Source: Gordonia desulfuricans NBRC 100010
GTDB taxonomy: Bacteria; Actinomycetota; Actinomycetes; Mycobacteriales; Mycobacteriaceae
Direction: 5' to 3'
Assembly (NCBI RefSeq): GCF_001485495.1
Contig: NZ_BCNF01000012.1
Location: 1-64,000 of the forward strand
Length of the DNA: 64,000 nucleotides
Shown here: positions 18,732 through 29,205 of the stretch, piece after piece
How positions within the stretch are numbered: the first letter of the stretch is position 1
Layout of the letters: each line of letters starts with the position of its first letter
Made by a program: the position numbers and the translations under genes
The notes under the pieces: generated by a model
What the model was told of the DNA's origin: nothing
What the model saw: the letters and a program-made list of their open reading frames with translations, nothing else
Database searches by the model: none

Positions 18732-19037
18732 GTGGCGGGACAGAAGATCCGCATCAGGCTCAAGGCCTATGACCACGAGGCGATCGACGCTTCGGCGCGC
18801 AAGATCGTGGAAACCGTGACCCGTACCGGGGCACGTGTGGTCGGCCCGGTGCCGTTGCCCACAGAGAAGAACGTCTACTGCGTCATCCGTTCGCCGCACA
18901 AGTACAAGGACAGCCGCGAACACTTCGAGATGCGCACCCACAAGCGACTCATCGACATCCTCGACCCGACGCCGAAGACGGTCGACGCGCTGATGCGCAT
19001 CGACCTCCCGGCCAGCGTCGACGTCAACATCCAGTAG
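18732..19037 (+). CDS. rpsJ: 30S ribosomal protein S10
   Basis: 101 residues, the usual S10 length, starting at GTG ([16 protein letters not shown]) after a GAAGAGG box. The conserved loop that packs into the 30S head is intact, as are GPVPLPTEK and [10 protein letters not shown]10 also serves as NusE in antitermination. First gene of an eleven-gene operon, 19 nt before rplC. Confidence 0.97.
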   Translation: MAGQKIRIRLKAYDHEAIDASARKIVETVTRTGARVVGPVPLPTEKNVYCVIRSPHKYKDSREHFEMRTHKRLIDILDPTPKTVDALMRIDLPASVDVNIQ

Positions 19038-19056
19038 GCGGGGGGCGAAGAGAAAC

Positions 19057-19731
19057 ATGAGCAATCAGAGTTCGACCAGCAATCAAAGTGCCACACGGGG
19101 CATCCTGGGCACCAAGCTCGGCATGACCCAGGTCTTCGACGAGAACAACCGTGTCGTTCCGGTCACCGTCATCCAGGCAGGCCCGAACGTCATCACCCAG
19201 CTGCGCACCGCGGAGCGCGACGGCTACACCGCCGTCCAGCTCGCCTACGGCGCCATCGATCCGCGCAAGGTCTCCAAGCCGGTCACCGGTCAGTTCAGCA
19301 AGGCCGGGGTCACCCCGCGCCGGCACCTGGCCGAGATCCGTCTGGCCGACGTCAGCGAGTACGAGATCGGTCAGGAACTGACCGCCGAGATCTTCGCCGA
19401 CGGTGCGCTGGTGGACGTCACCGGCACCTCCAAGGGCAAGGGCTTCGCCGGCGTCATGAAGCGCCACGGCTTCGCCGGTCTGGGCGCCAGCCACGGTGCA
19501 CACCGCGTGCACCGCGCACCGGGCTCGATCGGTGGCTGTGCCACCCCGGGTCGCGTGTTCAAGGGCATGCGCATGGCCGGACGTATGGGTAACGACAAGG
19601 TGACCACGCAGAACCTCACCGTCCACAAGGTGGACGCCGAGGCCGGCCTGCTGCTGATCAAGGGAGCGATCCCGGGTCGCAAGGGCGGCGTCGTGGTGGT
19701 TCGCGACGCAGTGAAGGGTGGTGCGAAGTAA
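19057..19731 (+). CDS. rplC: 50S ribosomal protein L3
   Basis: 224 residues with the L3 signature [15 protein letters not shown] near the N-terminus and the long internal loop ([19 protein letters not shown]) that reaches towards the peptidyl transferase centre. A 12-residue Ser/Asn-rich N-terminal extension precedes the core. Its stop shares one base with the rplD start (TAATG), so the two are coupled. Confidence 0.97.
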   Translation: MSNQSSTSNQSATRGILGTKLGMTQVFDENNRVVPVTVIQAGPNVITQLRTAERDGYTAVQLAYGAIDPRKVSKPVTGQFSKAGVTPRRHLAEIRLADVSEYEIGQELTAEIFADGALVDVTGTSKGKGFAGVMKRHGFAGLGASHGAHRVHRAPGSIGGCATPGRVFKGMRMAGRMGNDKVTTQNLTVHKVDAEAGLLLIKGAIPGRKGGVVVVRDAVKGGAK

Positions 19732-20399
19732 TGAGCACCGAGACCGCAACCAAGCTGACGCTGGACGTCAAGACCGCCGACGGCAAGACCAACGGAACCG
19801 TTGACCTGCCCGGCGAGATCTTCGACGCACCGGCCAACATCGCGCTGATGCACCAGGTCGTGGTGGCCCAGCTGGCCGCCGCTCGCCAGGGCACGCACGC
19901 CACCAAGACCCGCGGCGACGTCCGCGGTGGTGGTGCCAAGCCGTACCGCCAGAAGGGCACCGGTCGCGCCCGCCAGGGTTCGACCCGCGCACCGCAGTTC
20001 ACCGGTGGTGGCGTCGTGCACGGTCCGCAGCCGCGTGACTACTCCCAGCGCACCCCCAAGAAGATGAAGGCGGCCGCCCTGCGCGGCGCGCTGAGCGATC
20101 GTGCTCGCAACGAGCGCATCCACGTCATCACCGAGCTCGTCTCCGGACAGGTGCCGTCGACCAAGTCGGCGCGTCAGTTCCTGGAGGCCCTGTCGGAGCG
20201 CCGCAAGTTCCTGGTCGTGCTGGGTCGTGAGGACCTGACCGCCTGGAAGAGCGTGGCGAACCTGGGCAACGTGCTGCCGATCGCTCCCGATCAGCTCAAC
20301 ACCTACGACGTCCTCGACGCCGATGAGGTGGTGTTCAGCGTGGAGACGCTCAACGCGTTCATCGCTGCCAATTCCAAGACTGACGCGAAGGAGGCGTGA
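19731..20399 (+). CDS. rplD: 50S ribosomal protein L4
   Basis: 222 residues. It has the extended tunnel loop ([20 protein letters not shown]) where macrolide-resistance changes occur in other bacteria, here with a normal sequence. The C-terminal globular part ends [10 protein letters not shown]. It overlaps rplC by 1 nt, and the rplW ATG lies 2 nt after its stop. Confidence 0.97.
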   Translation: MSTETATKLTLDVKTADGKTNGTVDLPGEIFDAPANIALMHQVVVAQLAAARQGTHATKTRGDVRGGGAKPYRQKGTGRARQGSTRAPQFTGGGVVHGPQPRDYSQRTPKKMKAAALRGALSDRARNERIHVITELVSGQVPSTKSARQFLEALSERRKFLVVLGREDLTAWKSVANLGNVLPIAPDQLNTYDVLDADEVVFSVETLNAFIAANSKTDAKEA

Positions 20400-20401
20400 G
20401 C

Positions 20402-20707
20402 ATGGCTACGCAGGCCGACCCGCGCGACATCATCCTGGCGCCGGTGATCTCGGAGAAGTCCTACGGGCTCATGGAGGAGAACGTGTACACCTTCCTGGTG
20501 CACCCGGACTCCAACAAGACGCAGATCAAGATCGCCATCGAGGCGATCTTCGACGTGACCGTCGACAGCGTCAACACCGCGAACCGGCAGGGCAAGCGCA
20601 AGCGGACCCGCTTCGGCTACGGCCAGCGCCGCTCCACCAAGCGCGCGTTCGTGACGCTGACCGCCGACAGCAAGCCCATCGAGATCTTCGGAGGCTCGGT
20701 CAACTGA
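20402..20707 (+). CDS. rplW: 50S ribosomal protein L23
   Basis: 101 residues, [20 protein letters not shown], with the tunnel-exit contact region. L23 is the docking site for trigger factor and SRP. I chose the ATG with GGAGG 7 nt upstream; a GTG two codons earlier overlaps the rplD stop and has worse spacing. 30 nt separate it from rplB. Confidence 0.96.
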   Translation: MATQADPRDIILAPVISEKSYGLMEENVYTFLVHPDSNKTQIKIAIEAIFDVTVDSVNTANRQGKRKRTRFGYGQRRSTKRAFVTLTADSKPIEIFGGSVN

Positions 20708-20737
20708 CCGGGGCTCTTGGAATAGAGGGACTTTCAC

Positions 20738-21574
<837 letters not shown>

Positions 21575-21595
21575 GAATCAGGAGGAGGTAGAAGA

Positions 21596-21877
21596 ATGCC
21601 ACGCAGCCTCAAGAAGGGCCCATTCGTCGACGACCATCTCCTGAAGAAGGTCGATGTTCAGAATGAGAAGGGCACGAAACAGGTCATCAAGACCTGGTCG
21701 CGTCGTTCGACCATCATCCCCGACTTCATCGGTCACACCTTCGCCGTCCACGACGGCCGCAAGCACGTGCCGGTGTTCGTCTCGGACAACATGGTCGGGC
21801 ACAAGCTGGGCGAGTTCGCCCCCACCCGCACGTTCAAGGGTCACATCAAGGATGACCGGAAAGCGAAGCGCCGGTAA
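21596..21877 (+). CDS. rpsS: 30S ribosomal protein S19
   Basis: 93 residues, [19 protein letters not shown], the standard length, with the 16S rRNA-binding block [21 protein letters not shown] strong AGGAGGT box precedes the ATG. S19 binds the head of the 30S subunit with S13. Only 3 nt separate its stop from rplV. Confidence 0.97.
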   Translation: MPRSLKKGPFVDDHLLKKVDVQNEKGTKQVIKTWSRRSTIIPDFIGHTFAVHDGRKHVPVFVSDNMVGHKLGEFAPTRTFKGHIKDDRKAKRR

Positions 21878-21880
21878 ACC

Positions 21881-23103
<1,223 letters not shown>

Positions 23104-23106
23104 CCA

Positions 23107-23523
23107 ATGTTGATCCCACGGCGGGTCAAGCACCGCAAGCAGCACCACCCGAGCCTGAAGGGTCAGGCCAAGGGCGGCACCAAGGTCACGTTCGGTGATT
23201 ACGGCATCCAGGCTCTGGAGAGCGCCTACATCACCAACCGGCAGATCGAGTCCGCTCGTATCGCCATCAACCGGCACATCAAGCGTGGCGGCAAGGTCTG
23301 GATCAACATCTTCCCGGACCGCCCGCTCACCAAGAAGCCGGCCGAGACCCGCATGGGTTCCGGTAAGGGTTCGCCCGAGTGGTGGGTCGCCCCGGTCAAG
23401 CCGGGTCGCGTGCTGTTCGAGATGACCTACCCCAACGAGGAGATCGCTCGCGAGGCCCTGCGTCGCGCGCAGCACAAGCTCCCGATCAAGACCCGGATCG
23501 TGACCAGAGAGGAGCAGTTCTGA
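23107..23523 (+). CDS. rplP: 50S ribosomal protein L16
   Basis: 138 residues, [15 protein letters not shown], near the A-site and central protuberance. The family block [19 protein letters not shown] is present; its Arg is the one hydroxylated by YcfD in proteobacteria, and no such enzyme is seen here. Its stop overlaps the rpmC ATG by one base (TGATG). Confidence 0.97.
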   Translation: MLIPRRVKHRKQHHPSLKGQAKGGTKVTFGDYGIQALESAYITNRQIESARIAINRHIKRGGKVWINIFPDRPLTKKPAETRMGSGKGSPEWWVAPVKPGRVLFEMTYPNEEIAREALRRAQHKLPIKTRIVTREEQF

Positions 23524-23756
23524 TGGGACTGGGCGTTGCTGCAGCCGAGCTGCGTGAACTCAATGACACCGATCTGGTCGACCGTTTGAAGGAATCGAAG
23601 GAAGAGCTGTTCAACCTTCGCTTCCAGATGGCCACCGGCCAGCTCGACAACAACCGCCGCCTGCGGACCGTGCGTCGCGAGATCGCTCGTATCTACACCG
23701 TGATGCGCGAGCGCGAGCTGGGTCTGGCGTCGGGACCGGAAGGTGATGACGCATGA
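23523..23756 (+). CDS. rpmC: 50S ribosomal protein L29
   Basis: 77 residues, [18 protein letters not shown], two helices with the conserved [15 protein letters not shown] turn at the tunnel exit. The start is fixed by the overlap with the rplP stop; upstream codons in frame belong to rplP in another frame. Overlaps rpsQ by 4 nt (ATGA). Confidence 0.96.
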   Translation: MGLGVAAAELRELNDTDLVDRLKESKEELFNLRFQMATGQLDNNRRLRTVRREIARIYTVMRERELGLASGPEGDDA

Positions 23757-24043
23757 GTGAGGATGCGAAGGTGAGCGAAACCGCTGCCGAGACGCGTGCC
23801 AGCCGCAAGGAGCGGATCGGCTACGTCGTCAGCGACAAGATGCAGAAGACCATCGTGGTCGAGCTGGAGGATCGTAAGCGTCACGCGCTCTACGGCAAGA
23901 TCATCCGGACCACGTCCAAGGTCAAGGCACACGACGAGAACGGCGATGCCGGCGTCGGTGACCGCGTGCGGATCATGGAGACCCGCCCGCTGTCGGCGAC
24001 CAAGCACTGGCGCCTCGTGGAGGTGCTGGAGAAGGCCAAGTAG
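23753..24043 (+). CDS. rpsQ: 30S ribosomal protein S17
   Basis: 96 residues, with an N-terminal extension of about 20 residues ([18 protein letters not shown]) before the OB-fold core [19 protein letters not shown]. The core ends in [22 protein letters not shown]. It is the last gene of this operon. The usual continuation rplN-rplX-rplE is not present; a strong terminator follows. Confidence 0.97.
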   Translation: MSEDAKVSETAAETRASRKERIGYVVSDKMQKTIVVELEDRKRHALYGKIIRTTSKVKAHDENGDAGVGDRVRIMETRPLSATKHWRLVEVLEKAK

Positions 24044-24063
24044 GCCTGCTCCGACTCTCGTGA

Positions 24064-24104
24064 CCGAAAGGCCCGTTCCCCACACCGGGGAGCGGGCCTT
24101 TCGG
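24064..24104 (+). terminator. Rho-independent-type terminator of the S10 operon
   Basis: An 18-bp stem (one G-U pair) with a 5-nt loop starts 20 nt after rpsQ. The base of the stem has an A-rich left arm and a matching TTT-containing right arm. It confirms that the ribosomal transcript ends here. Confidence 0.85.
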
Positions 24105-24129
24105 CGTCGGATGGTGTTTCAATGTCGGG

Positions 24130-25320
24130 GTGAATGCCGCCGAGCAGCCCGTGGGGCGCGATCTGGAACGCGTCCGGCGGATCGGGGCGCGCTTCCTCGG
24201 TGCCGGCCTGCTCGCCTATCTGATGGTGTCGTGGCCGGTGATGGTGTCGGCGTCGGTGCAGACCGCGCCCTGGTGGACACCGGTCAGCGTTCTCCTGGCG
24301 GTCGGCCCGGGGGCATTGCTGGTGGTGGCCAGTTTCCGGCCCGGGACCGACTGGCTGGGTCCGCTGGTGGTGGCGTGTTCGCTCGGGTACCTCGCCGCCG
24401 TCGGACTGTGGTTCGTGGCCTGGACCGGGACACCGCTGGCCGACCCCGACCAGTCGGCGATATGGCTGAGCACCTTCCCCGGGATGGCGAGCATGGTGGC
24501 GATGCTCGTCTATCCGCGATTCGGGGTGGTGCACCTGGTGGTCGCGAGCTTCGTGGTGAACTGCGCCCAGCAGATGGGCCGATTCGGCCATCTCGACACC
24601 GATCTGGTCTACGAGGTCTGCTGGGCGGTCGGGTTCACCGGGGTGTTCCTGGCGATCGCCCGGGTTGCGGTCCGGACGGCCGAACTGCTCGACCGGACCC
24701 GCGCCGACGCCCACCGGGTGGCGGCCGAGGCCGCCGCCGCCACGGCGCGGCAGGCCGAACAGGCGCGGTTCGACGCCGTGATCCACGACCGTGCGATCGC
24801 GAGTCTGCTCGCGATCGGGGTAGGCCGGCCCGATCCCGCACTCGCCGTGCAGGCGGAGTCGGCCCTCGACGCGATGGACAGGCTCGCGGCCGGGGTGATC
24901 GCGACCGGTCCGCCGATGATCACGGCACCTGTCGCATTGCGCCGGATCCGTGCGGCGGCACGTGACTTCGGCGAGGACATCGACATCGACATCGAGTCCG
25001 TCACCGCCGACGACACGCGCTATCCGGCCGAGAGCGTCGGCGCCCTGATCGAGGCGATGGGCGAGGCGCTGCGCAATGTGGGCCGGCATGCCGGTGCCGG
25101 TGCGTCGTCGGCGGTGCTGTGCCGGGCCGCCGACGACTCGATCAGCATGGCCGTGGTGGACGACGGCGCCGGCTTCGACCCCGAGCGCATCGCCGACGGA
25201 CGGCTCGGCATCGCGGCCGGCATCCGCGGACGGATGGATGCCGTTCCGGGCGGGTCGTCGGTCCTGCGCAGCAGCGTCGGGCGTGGTACCACGGTCGGAT
25301 TGCAGTGGGTGCGGCCGTGA
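24130..25320 (+). CDS. Sensor histidine kinase-like membrane protein
   Basis: A 396-residue protein with five or six membrane helices in residues 15-185, a short coiled-coil-prone linker (ADAHRVAAEAAAATARQAEQ), then a DesK/NarX-like kinase core. His219 in VIHDRAIASLL is the likely phospho-acceptor. The ATP-binding domain shows an N-box (EALRNVGRHAGA, about residues 313-324) and a G1 box (DDGAGFD, from residue 344), followed by GRGTTVGLQW. No periplasmic sensor domain is visible, so the signal is probably read in the membrane. The start is a GTG. Its stop overlaps the next gene (GTGA). No response regulator gene is adjacent on either side. Confidence 0.75.
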   Translation: MNAAEQPVGRDLERVRRIGARFLGAGLLAYLMVSWPVMVSASVQTAPWWTPVSVLLAVGPGALLVVASFRPGTDWLGPLVVACSLGYLAAVGLWFVAWTGTPLADPDQSAIWLSTFPGMASMVAMLVYPRFGVVHLVVASFVVNCAQQMGRFGHLDTDLVYEVCWAVGFTGVFLAIARVAVRTAELLDRTRADAHRVAAEAAAATARQAEQARFDAVIHDRAIASLLAIGVGRPDPALAVQAESALDAMDRLAAGVIATGPPMITAPVALRRIRAAARDFGEDIDIDIESVTADDTRYPAESVGALIEAMGEALRNVGRHAGAGASSAVLCRAADDSISMAVVDDGAGFDPERIADGRLGIAAGIRGRMDAVPGGSSVLRSSVGRGTTVGLQWVRP

Positions 25321-25361
25321 GCGCAGGAGACGTGAGCGCAGGAGACGTGAGCGCAGGAGAG
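25317..25361 (+). repeat. Three 15-bp repeats at the start of the second sensor gene
   Basis: Three head-to-tail copies of a 15-bp unit (GTGAGCGCAGGAGAC, the last copy ending in G) end one base before an in-frame ATG. Each unit contains a GTG and a GGAG box and encodes VSAGD, so loss or gain of a copy keeps the frame and changes the number of possible starts. Confidence 0.85.
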
Positions 25362-26570
25362 ATGAACACACACGGATCGGATGCCAGCGGAACCGACACC
25401 ACCGGGACGGACGGCGGGCCGATGCACACGGGAACGTCGGATACCGGGACACCGGGCACGGGGACACCGGGCACGGGGACACCGGATGTGACGGCGACCG
25501 CTGCCGGGGGACGGGGCGGCGTGACCGAGACGGCCGCTGTCGCCGACATCTTCGGTATCCGGTCACCGGCGGTACGCGTGGCGATGGGATTCTTCGGTGT
25601 GGTCGCCCTCGCGGTGACGATCCATTCCACCTCGGACGACTCACCGGTGTGGGGGTGGGTCCTGCTCGCGGTGGCCGCGCTGCTGCTGGGGGCCGCCTGC
25701 CACGGTGTGATCGCGGTGCGGGCCGATCCGATGCCCGTGGGTCCCGCGGCGTTGATCGCGGCCGCGACACTCCTCGGTGTGGGCGCCGGGCTGGCCCGGA
25801 TCACCGACGCAGGGGCCGATGTCATGCAGAGCGGTCCGCCGATCGGGGCATCGGTGATCGTGCTCGCCTATCTCGCGGTACGCGGGCGGGTGGTGGCGGC
25901 GTGGGCGGTGAGCGCGGCGATCACGGTGGTCGCCGGGGTGTGGGCGGCGATGGTCGGGATGGGTGCGGTCTACGGTGTGCTGCTGACGGTCCCGGGCTAC
26001 GCCATCATGATCATGGGGTCGTTGTTCGCGCTGATGCTGCGCCCGATGGCGGCCAACATCATCGCGCTGCGGGCCAGCGGGTCCCGCCAGATCGCGACCG
26101 AAGCCGCGGTGCGTGCCGCCGAAGATGTTCGACGGCAACAGATCTCCGGTTTCTCGCGGCAGGCGAGACCGCTGCTCGAGGCGGTCGCGGCGCGGCACGA
26201 GTTCACCGCCGAGGACGTGGTCCGTGCCCGGCTGGTGGAAGCCTCACTGCGCGACGGGATTCGGGCCCGCGGCCTCGACCGGGCGGAGGTGCGTGATGCG
26301 GTGTGGGCGGCACGTGCGGCAGGTGTGACGGTCACGCTGCTCGACGACGGGGGAGTCGACGCCCTGGACGCCACCGACCGCGAGATCGTGCGGGATCGGC
26401 TCGTCGCGGCTCTGGTCGCCGAACTCGACGGCCGGACCGACGGCCGGGTGGTGGCACGTATCCTGCCACCGGGCAGGCGGACCGTCGCGGTGATCTCGGT
26501 GTCAGGAGAGGGCCGGCGGGAATTCGACGCCCACGGCCGGGACGTCGGATCGGTCAGCTTCCCGAACTGA
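25317..26570 (+). CDS. Membrane protein paired with the sensor kinase; degenerate kinase-like C-terminus
   Basis: 417 residues if read from the first GTG, which overlaps the upstream stop by 4 nt; starts at 25332, 25347 or the ATG at 25362 are also possible. A Thr/Gly-rich N-terminus of about 75 residues (with TGTPGTGTPGTGTP) precedes about six membrane helices. A cytosolic part of about 170 residues follows, with a helix like a kinase dimerisation helix (EAAVRAAEDVRRQQISGF) and a mixed alpha/beta region (AGVTVTLLDDGGVDALDA). I see no phospho-acceptor His box, N-box or normal G-box, so it is probably not an active kinase. It may form a hetero-complex with its partner. Its last 17 nt overlap the end of the convergent Ser/Thr kinase gene. 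Confidence 0.65.
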   Translation: MSAGDVSAGDVSAGEMNTHGSDASGTDTTGTDGGPMHTGTSDTGTPGTGTPGTGTPDVTATAAGGRGGVTETAAVADIFGIRSPAVRVAMGFFGVVALAVTIHSTSDDSPVWGWVLLAVAALLLGAACHGVIAVRADPMPVGPAALIAAATLLGVGAGLARITDAGADVMQSGPPIGASVIVLAYLAVRGRVVAAWAVSAAITVVAGVWAAMVGMGAVYGVLLTVPGYAIMIMGSLFALMLRPMAANIIALRASGSRQIATEAAVRAAEDVRRQQISGFSRQARPLLEAVAARHEFTAEDVVRARLVEASLRDGIRARGLDRAEVRDAVWAARAAGVTVTLLDDGGVDALDATDREIVRDRLVAALVAELDGRTDGRVVARILPPGRRTVAVISVSGEGRREFDAHGRDVGSVSFPN

Positions 26571-28068
26571 GGCTGCCGATGAAGCCGATCAGCAGCAGGA
26601 TGCTCCACAGCAGCGTGATGATGCCGATGACGAGTCCGCTGATCGCCATCCCGCGGTGGGTGGGCTCGGCACCCGGTCCGGCGGGTCCATCGCTGGTGAG
26701 TCGCAGGTTGGCGATGGCGAAGTAGATGCCCACGCCACTCAGCACGATGCCGCCCACGCCGAACAGGCAGGAGCCCGGAATGGCGGCGAGCGACAGCACC
26801 AGGGCCAGGATCGCATTGCGGCGGGCCGGGGAATTCGACGGCGTCGGTGCCGGCGGTGGCGGATAGGCGCCGGGGGAGTACGGGGCCGGGGAGTACGGGG
26901 ACGGGGAGTACGGGGACGGGGAGTGGGCCGATGGTGCGGGGGTGTGCTGGGTCTGGGGCGTGTACGGGCGAGCCGAGGTGGGCTGGGCTGCGGCCGATCC
27001 GGGGTGCACGCTTGGCCGGAACGGCTGTGGGGTCGACGACTGCCGGAACGGCTGTGGGGTGGATGACTGCCGGAACGGCTGTGGGGTGGACGACTGCCGG
27101 AACGGCTGTGGGGTCGGCGAGGGGGCGGGGTGTGCGGTACCCCGGCCGTCGGACGACGGCTGCTTGGTGAGGTCGGGCCGAGGGGGCAGGGTGGCAGCGG
27201 ACGGGCGGTCCGAGGAGCCCGGGCCGGTCAGTGCGGCGGCGAGGTCGGTCGCGAACGCGGTGCAGGACGGATATCGCCGGCGCGGGTCCTTGTCGAGGGC
27301 ACGGAAGAGGACCTGGTCGACCTGCGTCGAGAGTTCGGGGCGTCGTGTGGTGATCGGCGGCGGTGGTGACGACAGGTGCCGGCGGATCATGGCCGCGGCA
27401 TTGCTGCTGTCGAACGGGGTGCTGCCGCTGAGCAGCTGGTAGGCGGTGCAGGCCAGCGAGTACTGGTCGGTGCGGCCGTCGAGGGTCTCCCCGGCGAGTT
27501 GCTCGGGCGAGGAGTAGGCGAAGGAGCCGACGGTGAAATTGGTTGCGGTGAGCCGGGTGTCGTCGACCATCGGCCGGGCGATACCGAAGTCGGCCAGCAG
27601 CACCCGCCGCCGGCCGCCGGGGCCGGCGGCGTCGGTCAGCAGGATGTTCGCGGGCTTGACGTCGCGGTGCAGCAGCTTCTGGGCGTGCGCGTGGTCGAGT
27701 GCGTCGGCCACCGCGGTGACGATCTCCTCGACGTCGGACACCGGGAGTCCTCGCGGATGGGCGAGCAGTGCGTCGGCGGCGTCGCGGCCCTCGACGTAGC
27801 GCATGGTGATCCACAACTGGCCGTCGTGTTCGCCGCGGTCGTACACACCGACGATGTTGGGGTGGTCGAGGCCTGCGGCGAGGTCTGCCTCTCGGATGAA
27901 CCGGCGCCGGAAGTTCTCGTCGGCCGACATCGTCGCCGACAGCACCTTGAGTGCGTCCTGGCGGGGCAGTCGCGGGTGTGCGGCCAGATAGACCTCACCC
28001 ATCCCGCCGGCGCCGAGCTTGCCGACGATGCGGTATCCCGCGAACTCCTGACCATCCACCAACGTCAC
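26554..28068 (-). CDS. Membrane-anchored Ser/Thr protein kinase with Pro-rich linker and DUF4190-type helices
   Basis: 504 residues. The Hanks-type kinase domain (about 1-265) has the Gly-rich loop GKLGAGGMGEVY, catalytic HRDVKPANILL, DFG in LADFGIARPM and the SSPEQL activation-segment end, so it should be active. The Lys in DALKVLS is the ATP-binding Lys. A disordered Pro/Ser/Gln linker of about 130 residues holds four copies of TPQPFRQSS (the last one degenerate) and SPSPYSP repeats. The C-terminus is a two-helix DUF4190-like module (ILALVLSLAAIPGSCLFG and ISGLVIGIITLLWSILLLIG). No PASTA or other outer sensor domain is present, unlike PknB. The GTG giving VTLVDGQEF is preferred because a TAGAAT box ends 7 nt before it, suggesting a leaderless message. 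Confidence 0.85.
   Translation of the reverse strand: MTLVDGQEFAGYRIVGKLGAGGMGEVYLAAHPRLPRQDALKVLSATMSADENFRRRFIREADLAAGLDHPNIVGVYDRGEHDGQLWITMRYVEGRDAADALLAHPRGLPVSDVEEIVTAVADALDHAHAQKLLHRDVKPANILLTDAAGPGGRRRVLLADFGIARPMVDDTRLTATNFTVGSFAYSSPEQLAGETLDGRTDQYSLACTAYQLLSGSTPFDSSNAAAMIRRHLSSPPPPITTRRPELSTQVDQVLFRALDKDPRRRYPSCTAFATDLAAALTGPGSSDRPSAATLPPRPDLTKQPSSDGRGTAHPAPSPTPQPFRQSSTPQPFRQSSTPQPFRQSSTPQPFRPSVHPGSAAAQPTSARPYTPQTQHTPAPSAHSPSPYSPSPYSPAPYSPGAYPPPPAPTPSNSPARRNAILALVLSLAAIPGSCLFGVGGIVLSGVGIYFAIANLRLTSDGPAGPGAEPTHRGMAISGLVIGIITLLWSILLLIGFIGSLSSGS
27017..27118 (-). repeat. 27-bp tandem repeats in the kinase linker
   Basis: Three full copies and one partial copy of a 27-bp unit with only a few base differences encode TPQPFRQSS. 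They add length to the disordered linker between kinase domain and membrane and are likely variable between strains. Confidence 0.8.
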
Positions 28069-28075
28069 GCCGAGA

Positions 28076-28081
28076 ATTCTA
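28076..28081 (-). promoter_or_regulatory. -10 element (TAGAAT) of the kinase gene
   Basis: TAGAAT ends 7 nt before the GTG chosen as kinase start, the spacing expected if transcription begins at the start codon. No Shine-Dalgarno box is present. No good -35 box is visible. Confidence 0.45.
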
Positions 28082-28118
28082 GTGGCCGGGGCCGACAGGG
28101 TCGGGCGCGGAAACGAAT

Positions 28119-28150
28119 CGGCCCGTCCGGCGGCGACGCCGGACGGGCCG
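28119..28150 (-). terminator. Hairpin ending the ABC exporter operon
   Basis: A perfect 14-bp G+C-rich stem with a GCGA loop, followed on the minus strand by ATTCGTTT. It lies between the last permease gene and the kinase gene, both on the minus strand. The rest of the 285-nt gap (28069-28353) shows only a weaker 7-bp hairpin near 28274-28292 and no gene. Confidence 0.6.
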
Positions 28151-28353
28151 TGATCGGTTGCGGTTCCACGCCCGGAGAGGTGGCCGGCGGGTCTACCCAA
28201 CCGTCGCGGTGAGCGGTCGTCCACCCCCGCTCACATCAACAACGTTATTGGGCGAGCAGGGATGGGACCAGGGACCAAGGACCCGCCTTGGTGGGACATT
28301 CGGTGCCCCGGGGTCGCCGACGTCGCCGGATTTGTCGCCATCGCCGGCCGGGA

Positions 28354-29205
28354 TCAGGATGCGGTGGCGGCCTTGCGGTAGCCGTGCAGCGCCGGATAGA
28401 GGCACACCGCCAGGGTGCCGACCGTCCACAGGGTGACCTTGATCAGGTTCTCGGTGAGCGGCCCGCCCGCCGCGAGCGCGCGCATCACCTCGATCGCCGG
28501 ACTCATCGGCTGGTTGGCGACGATCGGTTCGAGCCACCCCGGGTATTCCGAGGCCGGGGCGAATCCGGTGTTGAAGAACATCAGCACGCTCGACACCAGC
28601 GAGAGCAACGGCACCAGGGGGGCGCCGGGGGAGAAGTTCACCGCGAGCGCGAGGACGATCGAGGCAAAGGCGATACCGAAGCCGACGGCGACCGCGTAGA
28701 TGCCCAGGATCGCCCACGGGTCGGGGTTCATCCGGAAGCCCACGAGCCAGCCGACGACGATGAGCACGGTGGTGGTCAGCACCATGCGGACGATCTCGCA
28801 GACCAGCCGGGAGCTCAGATCGGCCGCGCGGTTGATCGGCAGGACGTACAGGCGGGACAGCAGCCCGGACGTGCGTTCCAGGTTGAGCCGGACACCGGCC
28901 ACCACCGAACCGAACATGGCGCTGACGACGATCACCAGGGGGACGGTGCCGTAGGCCGCGTCCTGGCCGGTGGCCCGTCCGATGGCCTCACCGAGGACCA
29001 CCTTGAGCATCACCATGGTGAGCACCGGCATCAGGAACACCTGCAGGAAGGTGCTCTTCTCGTGGAAGATCACCCACAGCTGCCGGGCGCTCAGGGCCCG
29101 CGTCTGGGCGAACCATGCGGCGAACGACGACTCGGCCGACGCCCCCTGAGCGGTCGGGCCGGTCTCGGGCAGCGTGATGTCGGACATCCGGTTCGTGGTG
29201 GTCAT
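28354..29205 (-). CDS. ABC-2 type exporter permease (second permease)
   Basis: 283 residues with six predicted helices in the ABC-2/DrrB-DrrC arrangement: a cytosolic N-terminus ending in the amphipathic stretch ALSARQLWVIFHEKSTF, then MPVLTMVMLKVVLG and GTVPLVIVVSAMFGSVVAGV, the conserved loop LNLERTSGLLSRLYVLPINR, and a re-entrant region LVSSVLMFFNTGFAPASEYP before the last helices. The ATG overlaps the stop of the first permease gene by 4 nt. It is the third gene of the exporter operon. It would form the membrane channel with the first permease, driven by the ATPase. Confidence 0.85.
   Translation of the reverse strand: MTTTNRMSDITLPETGPTAQGASAESSFAAWFAQTRALSARQLWVIFHEKSTFLQVFLMPVLTMVMLKVVLGEAIGRATGQDAAYGTVPLVIVVSAMFGSVVAGVRLNLERTSGLLSRLYVLPINRAADLSSRLVCEIVRMVLTTTVLIVVGWLVGFRMNPDPWAILGIYAVAVGFGIAFASIVLALAVNFSPGAPLVPLLSLVSSVLMFFNTGFAPASEYPGWLEPIVANQPMSPAIEVMRALAAGGPLTENLIKVTLWTVGTLAVCLYPALHGYRKAATAS

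Noticed and set aside
27017-27118. Regular repeats as a CRISPR array
   Set aside because: The units are contiguous without spacers and encode a protein repeat inside the kinase linker.
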